Assembly (NCBI GenBank): GCA_934457415.1
Contig: CAKSHM010000004.1
Location: forward strand, 124,001 to 188,000
Direction of reading: 5' to 3'
Source: an uncultured Eubacteriales bacterium
GTDB lineage: Bacteria; Bacillota; Clostridia; Oscillospirales; Acutalibacteraceae
DNA: 64,000 nt
Part shown: positions 50,309 through 57,416 of the stretch, in pieces
How positions within the stretch are numbered: position 1 is the first letter of the stretch
How the letters are laid out: each line of letters starts with the position of its first letter
The notes under the pieces: model-generated
The model's database searches: none
The model's input: the letters and a program-made list of their open reading frames with translations, nothing else
Told to the model about the DNA's origin: nothing
Position numbers and translations under genes: made by a program

Positions 50309-51673
50309 ATGTCCGAAAAAACAATATCTGCAATATGTACGCCTTTGGGAACGGGCGGGATAGCTGTAATAAGAGTTTCGGGGAACGATGCCGTCCGAAT
50401 TGCCGATAGGTGTTTTGTGTCGGCAGGCGGGAAAAAGCTGTCCGAGCTTAATGGCTATCAGGCGCTTTTCGGAAAGATCATCGAGGAAAACGGCGATATG
50501 ATTGATGAAGCGGTGGCTCTTGTTTTTAAGGCACCTCATAGTTTTACGGGAGAGGATACCGTAGAGTTTTCCGTTCACGGAGGTACGGTTACCGCAAGAA
50601 GTACCTTGAGACGTGTGCTTGAATGCGGAGCGGTTATGGCAGACCACGGAGAATTTTCAAAACGGGCATTTTTAAACGGAAAGATAGACCTTGCTCAGGC
50701 GGAAAGTATAGCGGGAATGATTTCCGCTAAGTCCGACGAGGCTCTTAAAATGTCGCTGTCGGTAAAGCAGGGGAGCGTAAGCTCAAAAATTTCTGAAATT
50801 ACCGAAAAGCTGCTTGAAACAGCTGCATGTTTCGCTGCCTATGCGGATTTTCCCGATGAGGATATCGAGCAATTAAGACCTGAAAATTTCAAGGCATTGC
50901 TTAATGATACTCAAAACAGCTTGAAACAGCTTATAAAAACCTTTGATAACGGCAGACTTGTAAATAACGGTATCGACTGCGCTATTGTCGGAAAGCCGAA
51001 TGTCGGAAAGTCAACGCTTATGAATATGCTTTCGGGCTTCGACAGAAGTATTGTAACCGATATCGCAGGCACAACACGCGATATTATTGAAAATACCGTA
51101 AATCTCGACGGTATTATTTTAAACCTTGCCGATACCGCCGGAATCAGGGAAACCGACAATGAGGTAGAAAAGGCAGGGGTTGAAAGAGCAAAGAAAAGAA
51201 AGGAAAGCGCGCTTTTGGTGCTTGCGGTATTTGATTCTTCGTCTTTGCTTGAGGAGGGGGATAAAAAGCTTTTGAGCGAGCTTAGCCCCGACAATACCGT
51301 AATAGTAATAAATAAATCCGATTTGGAAAAGAAAATATCCGAAAGTGATTTTAATGGTTTTACCGCCGTTTCCGTAAGCGCTAAGGATAAAAAAGGCTTA
51401 GCAGAGCTTAAAGAAGCGATAGAAAAAACCGTGAACTATAAAAAGATATCGCAGGGCGCGGCGGTTTTAATAACCGAAAGACAGCGCGATTGCGCAAAAC
51501 GCGCGCTTGAATTTACAAACGAAGCGCTTTTAGACTTTGAGTCGGGAATAACGTTTGACGCGGTAGCTGTGACCTTAGACTCGGCAATCAACGCTCTGCT
51601 TGAGCTTACGGGCAAAAGGGTTACAACAGAGGTTGCGGACGAGGTATTTAAAAGATTTTGTATAGGAAAATGA
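50309..51673 (+). CDS. mnmE: tRNA modification GTPase MnmE
   Basis: 454 residues. The N-terminal folate-binding domain (DTISAICTPLGTGGIAVIRVSG-like start) is followed by a helical domain into which the G domain is inserted: GKPNVGKSTLMN near 229, DIAGTTRD near 251, DTAGI near 273 and NKSD. The last residues are FCIGK with the conserved Cys. With MnmG it makes the cmnm5 group on wobble U34. The ATG at 50309 is chosen by its Shine-Dalgarno. Confidence 0.95.
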   Translation: MSEKTISAICTPLGTGGIAVIRVSGNDAVRIADRCFVSAGGKKLSELNGYQALFGKIIEENGDMIDEAVALVFKAPHSFTGEDTVEFSVHGGTVTARSTLRRVLECGAVMADHGEFSKRAFLNGKIDLAQAESIAGMISAKSDEALKMSLSVKQGSVSSKISEITEKLLETAACFAAYADFPDEDIEQLRPENFKALLNDTQNSLKQLIKTFDNGRLVNNGIDCAIVGKPNVGKSTLMNMLSGFDRSIVTDIAGTTRDIIENTVNLDGIILNLADTAGIRETDNEVEKAGVERAKKRKESALLVLAVFDSSSLLEEGDKKLLSELSPDNTVIVINKSDLEKKISESDFNGFTAVSVSAKDKKGLAELKEAIEKTVNYKKISQGAAVLITERQRDCAKRALEFTNEALLDFESGITFDAVAVTLDSAINALLELTGKRVTTEVADEVFKRFCIGK

Positions 51674-51695
51674 GGATAAAAGAGGTAATTTTTGA

Positions 51696-53576
51696 ATGAT
51701 ACCCGAATATAAGGCAGGAAATTATGATGTCGCCGTTATCGGCGGAGGGCACGCAGGAATAGAGGCGGCGCTCGCGTCGGCAAGGCTTAAGGCAAAAACG
51801 ATAATGTTCACGATAACGCTCGATTGGATTGGAAATATGCCCTGCAATCCGTCTATCGGAGGAACGGCAAAGGGGAACCTTGTAAGAGAACTTGACGCTT
51901 TGGGCGGAGAAATGGGCAAGGCGGCGGACAATAATACCCTGCAGAGCAGAATTTTAAACCGGGGAAAAGGTCCTGCCATGCACAGTCTCCGCGCTCAGAT
52001 CGACAGGAGAAATTACAGCGCATATATGAAGCATGCGGTAGAACTGCAGGAAGGACTTGAGGTAAAGCAGGCGGAAATAGTCAGTCTTGAAAAAAGAGAG
52101 GACGGGCTATGGCACGCGGTAACAAGGCTCGGAGCGGATTATGCCTGCAAAACCGTTATAATAGCTACCGGTACTTTTTTGGGCGGAAGAGTCTATATCG
52201 GCGAGGTAAACTATGAAAGCGGACCTGACGGGGCTTTCCCCGCAACAGAGCTTTCGAAGTCATTAAAAAAGCTTAATTTGCCTTTAAGGCGTTTCAAGAC
52301 CGGTACGCCCGCAAGGGTTTTAAGAGAAAGCATTGATTTTAAGGATTTGGAGGTTCAAAAGGGCGATGAAAAAACGGAAAGCTTCAGCTTTTCGTCGGTA
52401 AATCCGCCTGTAAATAAGGTTGATTGCCATATCGCTTATACAAATTCCGAAACCGAAGCCGTTATAAGGGCAAATCTGCACCGCTCTCCGCTTTATTCGG
52501 GGAAAATTGAGGGCGTAGGCCCGAGATACTGTCCGAGTATTGAGGATAAAATAGTAAGATTTGCGGATAAAAAGCGGCATCAGCTGTTTATAGAACCCTG
52601 CGGAGAAAACACCGAGGAAATGTATCTTCAGGGAATGAGCTCCTCCTTGCCCGAAGAGGTGCAGATCAAGTTTTATAAAACCATAAAAGGTCTTGAAAAT
52701 GTAAGCGTTATGAGAAACGCCTATGCCATAGAATATGACTGTATTGACCCTACTGCCCTGAAGCCGAGCCTTGAAATAAAGGATAATGAGGGGCTTTTCG
52801 GCGCAGGCCAGTTCAACGGCTCTTCCGGCTATGAGGAGGCGGCAGCACAGGGGCTTATAGCAGGAATCAATGCGGCAAAAAAGGTAAAGGGCGAGCCGCC
52901 GCTAATTCTTTCCCGCGCGTCTTCATACATAGGTACTCTTATTGACGATCTTGTAACAAAGGGCTGCTCCGATCCTTACAGAATGATGACCTCAAGGAGC
53001 GAATACCGCCTGATTTTAAGGCATGACAATGCTGATGAAAGGCTTATGCCGACAGGGCATGAGTTAGGACTTATTCCCGACGGGGAATATAATGATTTCT
53101 TAAAGCGAAAAGAGCAAAAAGAAAATGAAATAAAGAGAATGAATTCGGTATTTTTAGCTCCTGATGAGGAGCTTAACCGAATGCTTGAGAGCGCAGGCAC
53201 CGCTCCGCTCAAAACCGGAACGAGGCTTTCGGATTTGATTAAAAGGCCGCAGTTAAGCTATGAAATGCTGCGCCCGTTTGATAAAACCGCCGGCGATATC
53301 AGCCCTGAGATTGCCGAAAAAGCGGAAATCGAAATAAAATACGAGGGATATATCGCAAGGCAGAATGCGGCGGTTAAAGAAACCTTAAGGCTTGAGCAGA
53401 AGCTTATTCCAGAGGATATAGATTATTCCGATGTTTACGGGCTTAGAATCGAGGCAAGAGAAAAGCTTGAAAAGATAAGACCGATAAATATAGGTATGGC
53501 GTCGAGAATTTCAGGGGTAAGTCCCGCGGATATTTCTGTTCTTCTTATTTATCTTAAAACGGAGAAAAATAAATGA
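51696..53576 (+). CDS. mnmG: tRNA uridine 5-carboxymethylaminomethyl modification enzyme MnmG
   Basis: 626 residues. FAD site VAVIGGGHAGIEAALASARL-like near 11-30, CNPSIGGTAKGNLVRE near 50, GTFLGGRVYIG near 161, RYCPSIEDKIVRF near 277, GQFNGSSGYEEAAAQGL near 372 and a helical C-terminus with ISPADISVLLIYLK. Partner of MnmE. It starts 23 bases after mnmE and overlaps rsmG by four bases. Confidence 0.95.
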   Translation: MIPEYKAGNYDVAVIGGGHAGIEAALASARLKAKTIMFTITLDWIGNMPCNPSIGGTAKGNLVRELDALGGEMGKAADNNTLQSRILNRGKGPAMHSLRAQIDRRNYSAYMKHAVELQEGLEVKQAEIVSLEKREDGLWHAVTRLGADYACKTVIIATGTFLGGRVYIGEVNYESGPDGAFPATELSKSLKKLNLPLRRFKTGTPARVLRESIDFKDLEVQKGDEKTESFSFSSVNPPVNKVDCHIAYTNSETEAVIRANLHRSPLYSGKIEGVGPRYCPSIEDKIVRFADKKRHQLFIEPCGENTEEMYLQGMSSSLPEEVQIKFYKTIKGLENVSVMRNAYAIEYDCIDPTALKPSLEIKDNEGLFGAGQFNGSSGYEEAAAQGLIAGINAAKKVKGEPPLILSRASSYIGTLIDDLVTKGCSDPYRMMTSRSEYRLILRHDNADERLMPTGHELGLIPDGEYNDFLKRKEQKENEIKRMNSVFLAPDEELNRMLESAGTAPLKTGTRLSDLIKRPQLSYEMLRPFDKTAGDISPEIAEKAEIEIKYEGYIARQNAAVKETLRLEQKLIPEDIDYSDVYGLRIEAREKLEKIRPINIGMASRISGVSPADISVLLIYLKTEKNK

Positions 53577-54286
53577 CGGTTGATATAAAAAAGCTGAAAT
53601 CGCTTTGTGACAGCAAAAATATTTATCTTGACGAAAATGCGGAAAAAAGATTTGAAATTTATTATAACCTGCTCGTTTCATGGAATGAGAAGATGAATCT
53701 CACCGCAATAACCGACCCTGAGGGCGTTTTAATAAAGCATTTTTATGACAGCCTGCTGTTTTTTAAAGTCACGGAAGTGAAAAACGGTGCGCAGATAATA
53801 GATGTCGGCACCGGCGCGGGTTTTCCGGGGCTTGCTCTTAAAATCGCAAGACCCGATATTAAGCTTACCCTGCTTGACGGGCTTAATAAAAGACTTACAT
53901 TTTTAGAAGCGGTTTTAAAGGAAACAGGGCTTGATGCCGAGCTTGTGCATAAGCGTGCCGAGGAGTGCGGAAAGGATAAGAAATACCGCGAGCGGTACGA
54001 TTTTGCTACGGCGCGTGCGGTAAAGGTTATGCCGGTGCTATGTGAATACTGTCTGCCGTTTGTAAAAACAGGCGGTAATTTCATAGCCTTAAAGGGTGCG
54101 ACGGGTAAGGAGGAGCTTGAGGCTTCAAAAAACGCATTGAAGCTGCTCGGAGGGAAAACAGAGGCTGTAATTGAAGAAAATCTGCCCGAGGGAGATAAAA
54201 GAATTCTTATAAATGTAAAAAAAATATCGCAAATATCGCCAAAATATCCCAGAGACAACGCAAAAATCTCAAAAAATCCTTTATAA
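53573..54286 (+). CDS. rsmG: 16S rRNA (guanine-527-N7)-methyltransferase RsmG
   Basis: 237 residues. The SAM-binding motif IDVGTGAGFPGLALKIARP near 80-98, LLDGLNKRLTFLEAV near 105 and ATARAVKVMPVL near 143 identify RsmG (GidB). The operon order mnmE-mnmG-rsmG is typical next to the origin. A terminator follows. Confidence 0.94.
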   Translation: MTVDIKKLKSLCDSKNIYLDENAEKRFEIYYNLLVSWNEKMNLTAITDPEGVLIKHFYDSLLFFKVTEVKNGAQIIDVGTGAGFPGLALKIARPDIKLTLLDGLNKRLTFLEAVLKETGLDAELVHKRAEECGKDKKYRERYDFATARAVKVMPVLCEYCLPFVKTGGNFIALKGATGKEELEASKNALKLLGGKTEAVIEENLPEGDKRILINVKKISQISPKYPRDNAKISKNPL

Positions 54287-54304
54287 AACAAAGAAAAAGA
54301 ACAG

Positions 54305-54334
54305 AACGCGTCGAATTTACCCGACGCGTTTTTC
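54305..54334 (+). terminator. Terminator after rsmG
   Basis: AACGCGTCG (54305-54313) pairs with CGACGCGTT (54322-54330) followed by TTTTC. Confidence 0.85.
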
Positions 54335-54401
54335 TTTACTTTTTTAAAAATTTGAGTGATAATTAACTTGCGGCAGGAAAAACAGCAAAGGAGGACAGGC
54401 T

Positions 54402-55247
54402 ATGCACACGATTGCAGAAAAAAAGCTGCTTATGCTTAAGCCCTCGCAAATCACCGTAGATCCCAATCAGCCGAGAAAGAGCTTTGATGAAATTAAATTA
54501 AACGCTCTTTGCGACAGTATTTCGAAAAACGGTATTATCGAACCGCTTTTGGTAAGAAAATCAGCTTTCGGTAAATTTGAGCTTATCGCAGGAGAGAGGA
54601 GACTCCGAGCGGCAATAAAGGCAGGCGTAAGGCGCGTACCCTGTGTGCTTCATAGCGCGGACAGGCTAACCGCGGGAATTTATGCGGTCACCGAAAATCT
54701 GCAAAGGTGCGACCTTAACTTCTTTGAGGAAGCGGCGGCGATTGAGAGACTTGTGGTGTTATCAGGTGAATCTCAGGCGCAGATTGCCGAAAAGTTGGGG
54801 CTTGCGCAGTCGTCGCTTTCAAACAAATTAAGGCTTTTAAAGCTTGATAATTCGCTTAAATCCAAAATAACCGAATATAATTTAAGCGAAAGACATGCAA
54901 GAGCACTGCTTTCCGTTCCTGCGGAGGACAGAAGCACGCTTCTTGATATGATTATAAATGAGGGACTGAATGTCCGTCAGACCACCGAAAGAATAGCCGA
55001 AATTCTTGCTAAAAATGACTCAAATGAAATAAATTTCGAGGTTAAAAGACCTGAGCCGATAAGAAAGACCGCCATAGGCGATGAAAAGCTTTTCAGAAAC
55101 AGCCTTAATAAACTTGTCGGATTTCTTCAAAGCTCAGGAGTCGACGCAAAAACAAGGCGCACCGAAAACGATAAGTATATCGAATATAAGGTGCGCATTC
55201 CAAAGCTTGAGAAAAAATCTCAGTATACCCAGTTAAAAATCTGCTGA
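54402..55247 (+). CDS. ParB/Noc-family DNA-binding partition protein
   Basis: 281 residues. The ParB nuclease-like CTPase domain has ITVDPNQPRKSFDE near 17 and the GERRLRAAIKAG motif near 67, with ENLQRCDLNFFEEA near 98. The helix-turn-helix AQIAEKLGLAQSSLSNKLRLL lies near 127-147. A short dimerisation tail follows. Its place after rsmG matches noc of Bacillus; orphan Spo0J/ParB is the alternative. No parA gene is next to it and I saw no clear parS site. Confidence 0.9.
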   Translation: MHTIAEKKLLMLKPSQITVDPNQPRKSFDEIKLNALCDSISKNGIIEPLLVRKSAFGKFELIAGERRLRAAIKAGVRRVPCVLHSADRLTAGIYAVTENLQRCDLNFFEEAAAIERLVVLSGESQAQIAEKLGLAQSSLSNKLRLLKLDNSLKSKITEYNLSERHARALLSVPAEDRSTLLDMIINEGLNVRQTTERIAEILAKNDSNEINFEVKRPEPIRKTAIGDEKLFRNSLNKLVGFLQSSGVDAKTRRTENDKYIEYKVRIPKLEKKSQYTQLKIC

Positions 55248-55340
55248 AGTACCTTTTATCCCCTTGGGTGCCGCGGCGATTTTTATAAAAGGACTGCGAG
55301 GATAAAACCTCGTGTCTGCCATATTCATCCCCATACACAT
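55233..55340 (-). CDS. Candidate 35-residue small protein
   Basis: On the minus strand an ATG (55340) is preceded six bases earlier by GGAGGT, and the frame runs 35 codons to a TAA that overlaps the end of the parB gene. The product begins MCMGMNMADTRF and has a basic, Ala-rich middle. The ribosome site sits in the 3' arm of the hairpin at 55339-55378, so it would be masked. I know no family; it may be spurious. Confidence 0.3.
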   Translation of the reverse strand: MCMGMNMADTRFYPRSPFIKIAAAPKGIKGTSADF

Positions 55341-55378
55341 GTTGTACCTCCGGAGAAATCCGGAGGTACAACATTTTA
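55339..55378. terminator. Hairpin after the parB/noc gene
   Basis: ATGTTGTACCTCCGG (55339-55353) pairs with CCGGAGGTACAACAT (55360-55374), loop AGAAAT, followed by TTTTAG. A second small hairpin (CGAGG/CCTCG) lies at 55298-55313. Confidence 0.8.
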
Positions 55379-55408
55379 GATATTAGATATTAGATTTTAG
55401 ATATTAGA
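55375..55408. repeat. TAGATATTAGA heptamer tract, copy 7
   Basis: Tandem TTTAGATATTAGATATTAG units, the complement of the TCTAAYR tracts seen elsewhere, ending next to the SLOG gene's stop. Confidence 0.6.
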
Positions 55409-55876
55409 CAATGTTTGATCGGAGGAATGAACATTTATAACTTCTATTCCTTTCTCTTTCGCCTTTTTGACAGTATATGCCGTTCCGCCCGTGTTTTTAT
55501 ATTGATAGGAAATAATTATATTGCTCTTATCAATTATATAATCGTTTCTTCTGAACATACAGCCGGTATAATAATCGTCAGATATATAAAAGATATCGTC
55601 TGCCTTAGCCTTTAAATTTTTATAAACCTCTTTATCGTATTCTTTCCATTTTAAATCCTGATCTTTGCATGGAAGTACTAAGATAAGCCTTATATTATAC
55701 TTTTCTTTAAGCTTTATTACCGTTTGCGCGGCTATAGTATCAAATCCTAATGCTCCGCCGGAAAAAAATGTATTATATCCCTTTTCGCAAAGATTTGAAA
55801 TTTCTTTTTCAAGTCTTGTTTTTATTTTTCCTTTGATTATTCGATGCCCTGTAAATCCGCAAATTTTTTCGTCCAT
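55397..55876 (-). CDS. SLOG-superfamily protein, DUF1273/YpsA type
   Basis: 159 residues. The YpsA-like landmarks are ICGFTGHR near 4-11, FFSGGALGFDTIAAQTV near 38-54, LVLPCKDQDLKW near 66, MFRRNDYIIDKS near 107 and GGTAYTVKKAKEKG near 130. This fold binds nucleotide ligands. In Bacillus YpsA is linked to cell-division control; related SLOG proteins occur in defence systems. It is divergent from an XRE gene, as the other SLOG gene (23525) is. Confidence 0.85.
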   Translation of the reverse strand: MDEKICGFTGHRIIKGKIKTRLEKEISNLCEKGYNTFFSGGALGFDTIAAQTVIKLKEKYNIRLILVLPCKDQDLKWKEYDKEVYKNLKAKADDIFYISDDYYTGCMFRRNDYIIDKSNIIISYQYKNTGGTAYTVKKAKEKGIEVINVHSSDQTLSNI

Positions 55877-55897
55877 AATATCGCCCCTTTTTATATT

Positions 55898-55963
55898 ATT
55901 ATATCGTGTTGTTTATAAAAGTCAACGATAAGCGCTTAAAATTTATCGTTTTGTGGATATAAT
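55898..55963. promoter_or_regulatory. Divergent promoters with AACGATAA/TTATCGTT operator
   Basis: Leftward (SLOG): TTGACT (55920-55925) and TATAAT (55898-55903), 16-base spacer. Rightward (XRE): TATAAT (55958-55963) with a poor -35. The inverted repeat AACGATAA (55924-55931) and TTATCGTT (55943-55950) lies between them. Confidence 0.7.
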
Positions 55964-55999
55964 TAAACACATAGACTAAAAAGAAAAGAGGCATAAGAA

Positions 56000-56329
56000 T
56001 TGAAAGAGCTTAATATTTGTCTTGAAGAAATCGGCAAGCGCATTATAGAAAGACGAAAATCAATGGGGCTTACCCAAGAGGCGTTGGCTGAAAAATGCGA
56101 TACTACTACACAATTTATTTCTTATGCCGAAACCGGCAAAAGAGCCATGAGACCCGAAAATCTTTTGAAACTTTCAAAGGCACTGAATGTCAGTGCCGAT
56201 TATCTGTTAACAGGAGAAATAATTGATAAGGATAAATTATTGCTCTCAAAAAAGCTTGATTTACTTACACCGGAACAGGTAAGAATTATAGAAAATATTA
56301 TTGACGAATGTCATAAGCTTGACAAATAA
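56000..56329 (+). CDS. XRE-family transcriptional regulator
   Basis: 109 residues. Helix-turn-helix MGLTQEALAEKCDTTTQFISYAETG near 22-46, then the NVSADYLLTGEIIDKDKL stretch shared with the regulator at 20041-20358, and an acidic C-terminal helix. TTG at 56000 is the apparent start after AGAGGC. It is divergent from the SLOG gene and followed by a terminator. Confidence 0.86.
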   Translation: MKELNICLEEIGKRIIERRKSMGLTQEALAEKCDTTTQFISYAETGKRAMRPENLLKLSKALNVSADYLLTGEIIDKDKLLLSKKLDLLTPEQVRIIENIIDECHKLDK

Positions 56330-56340
56330 AACATTAACAG

Positions 56341-56377
56341 AAAACACTTCTCCGTAAAAAGAGAAGTGTTTTAAATT
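56341..56377 (+). terminator. Terminator after the XRE gene
   Basis: AAAACACTTCTC pairs with GAGAAGTGTTTT (56361-56372) around an eight-base loop, followed by AAATTTTAT. Confidence 0.82.
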
Positions 56378-56389
56378 TTATGCCTTCTA

Positions 56390-56495
56390 TACCGGATATC
56401 GGATATCGGATATATGTGTGCTTATCGGCACGCAAATTAAAAAAGAAATTCCTTTAAGTCTAATATCTGTCTTCTATCGTCTATTATCTAACCTG
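56390..56495. repeat. Intergenic repeat, copy 8
   Basis: Three tandem CGGATAT units (56395-56412), a GTGTGCTTATCGGCAC hairpin (56415-56430) and a TCTAAYR-type tract (56458-56491). The 102-nt core is absent. No gene. Confidence 0.65.
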
Positions 56496-56528
56496 AGGTT
56501 TATTTCGCACTGCCAAGCTTAACTTAGT

Positions 56529-57305
56529 TTAATGTCTGCCGTTTGATTTCTTGTATTCCATAGGCGTTATTCCCTCGGATTTTAAAAATGCCCTGTTAAA
56601 AGTCCGTGTGGTTGAAAAACCCGTTTTTATGCTGATTTCGGTGAAATTAAGCTTGTTTTGTTCTATCAGCGCTTTTGCGGCGCTTATTCTTAAATCATTT
56701 ATATAGCTGCGGAAATTTATCTTAAGCTTACCTGAAAATATATGAGAAAGATACCCTTTGCTGAGTCCGAATTTTTCTGAAATGTCCTCAAGGCTTATAT
56801 CCTGAGAATAATTCTCCTGACAAAAATTGAGAATTTTTGTTACAACCTCGGAATTTTTCTCTTTGTCGGTCTTTCCGCTTTTTTCAATAATCCGAGATAA
56901 AATCAGCTCTAAATAAAGTCTGAGACTTTTTTCCGAACAGTTTCTGTAACTGTCGATGAGAAGAGATAAAAGCCCTAAGATTTCTTTTTCGCCGTCGCAT
57001 ATCACGGGATTCAACGGCTTGTAATCGCCTGTAATTTCGCTTAAGTACGGCATTTCGTTTCGCGGGACGATAAATATAATAAATCTCCCGTTTTTAAACC
57101 CCTCGTATTTGTGGAGCTGATTCGGGAATACGACAAAAGCCTCGTTTTCCCCGACGGTATATTCCTTTCCGTCTAAAAAAGCGCTTCCCGAGCCGTTTAT
57201 GCAGTATACCACCTCTATGCTTGAGTGCAGATGATAAACATAATCGACCGTGCCGGCATAATAAGCGTTTAAGATATCATGGCTTTGTAAAAAATAATTT
57301 TTCAT
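56529..57305 (-). CDS. AraC-family transcriptional regulator with cupin sensor
   Basis: 258 residues. A cupin-like ligand domain (~1-100: HLHSSIEVVYCINGSGSAFL, VVFPNQLHKYEG) precedes the double helix-turn-helix (ISLEDISEKFGLSKGYLSHIFSG near 156, FTEISIKTGFSTTRTFNRAFLKSEGITPMEY near 217). It is divergent from the GH3 gene and likely activates it in response to a glucoside (inference). Confidence 0.88.
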   Translation of the reverse strand: MKNYFLQSHDILNAYYAGTVDYVYHLHSSIEVVYCINGSGSAFLDGKEYTVGENEAFVVFPNQLHKYEGFKNGRFIIFIVPRNEMPYLSEITGDYKPLNPVICDGEKEILGLLSLLIDSYRNCSEKSLRLYLELILSRIIEKSGKTDKEKNSEVVTKILNFCQENYSQDISLEDISEKFGLSKGYLSHIFSGKLKINFRSYINDLRISAAKALIEQNKLNFTEISIKTGFSTTRTFNRAFLKSEGITPMEYKKSNGRH

Positions 57306-57416
57306 TTTTTCTCCGAAATATCATTTTTTGTCTTAAAAACGACATATTTTTTCTTGAATTATATCATATTTTATCTTATTATACAAGTAGAAAATATTAC
57401 TCGGGAGGTAAGCCTG

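Noticed and set aside
54402..55247. A parS site near the ParB/Noc gene
   Set aside because: I looked for the TGTTTCACGTGAAACA-type palindrome and related Noc sites and saw none in the surrounding DNA.
55105..55374. 89-codon minus-strand frame over the end of parB/noc
   Set aside because: It runs antisense through a well-supported gene and a terminator, lacks a ribosome site and resembles no family.
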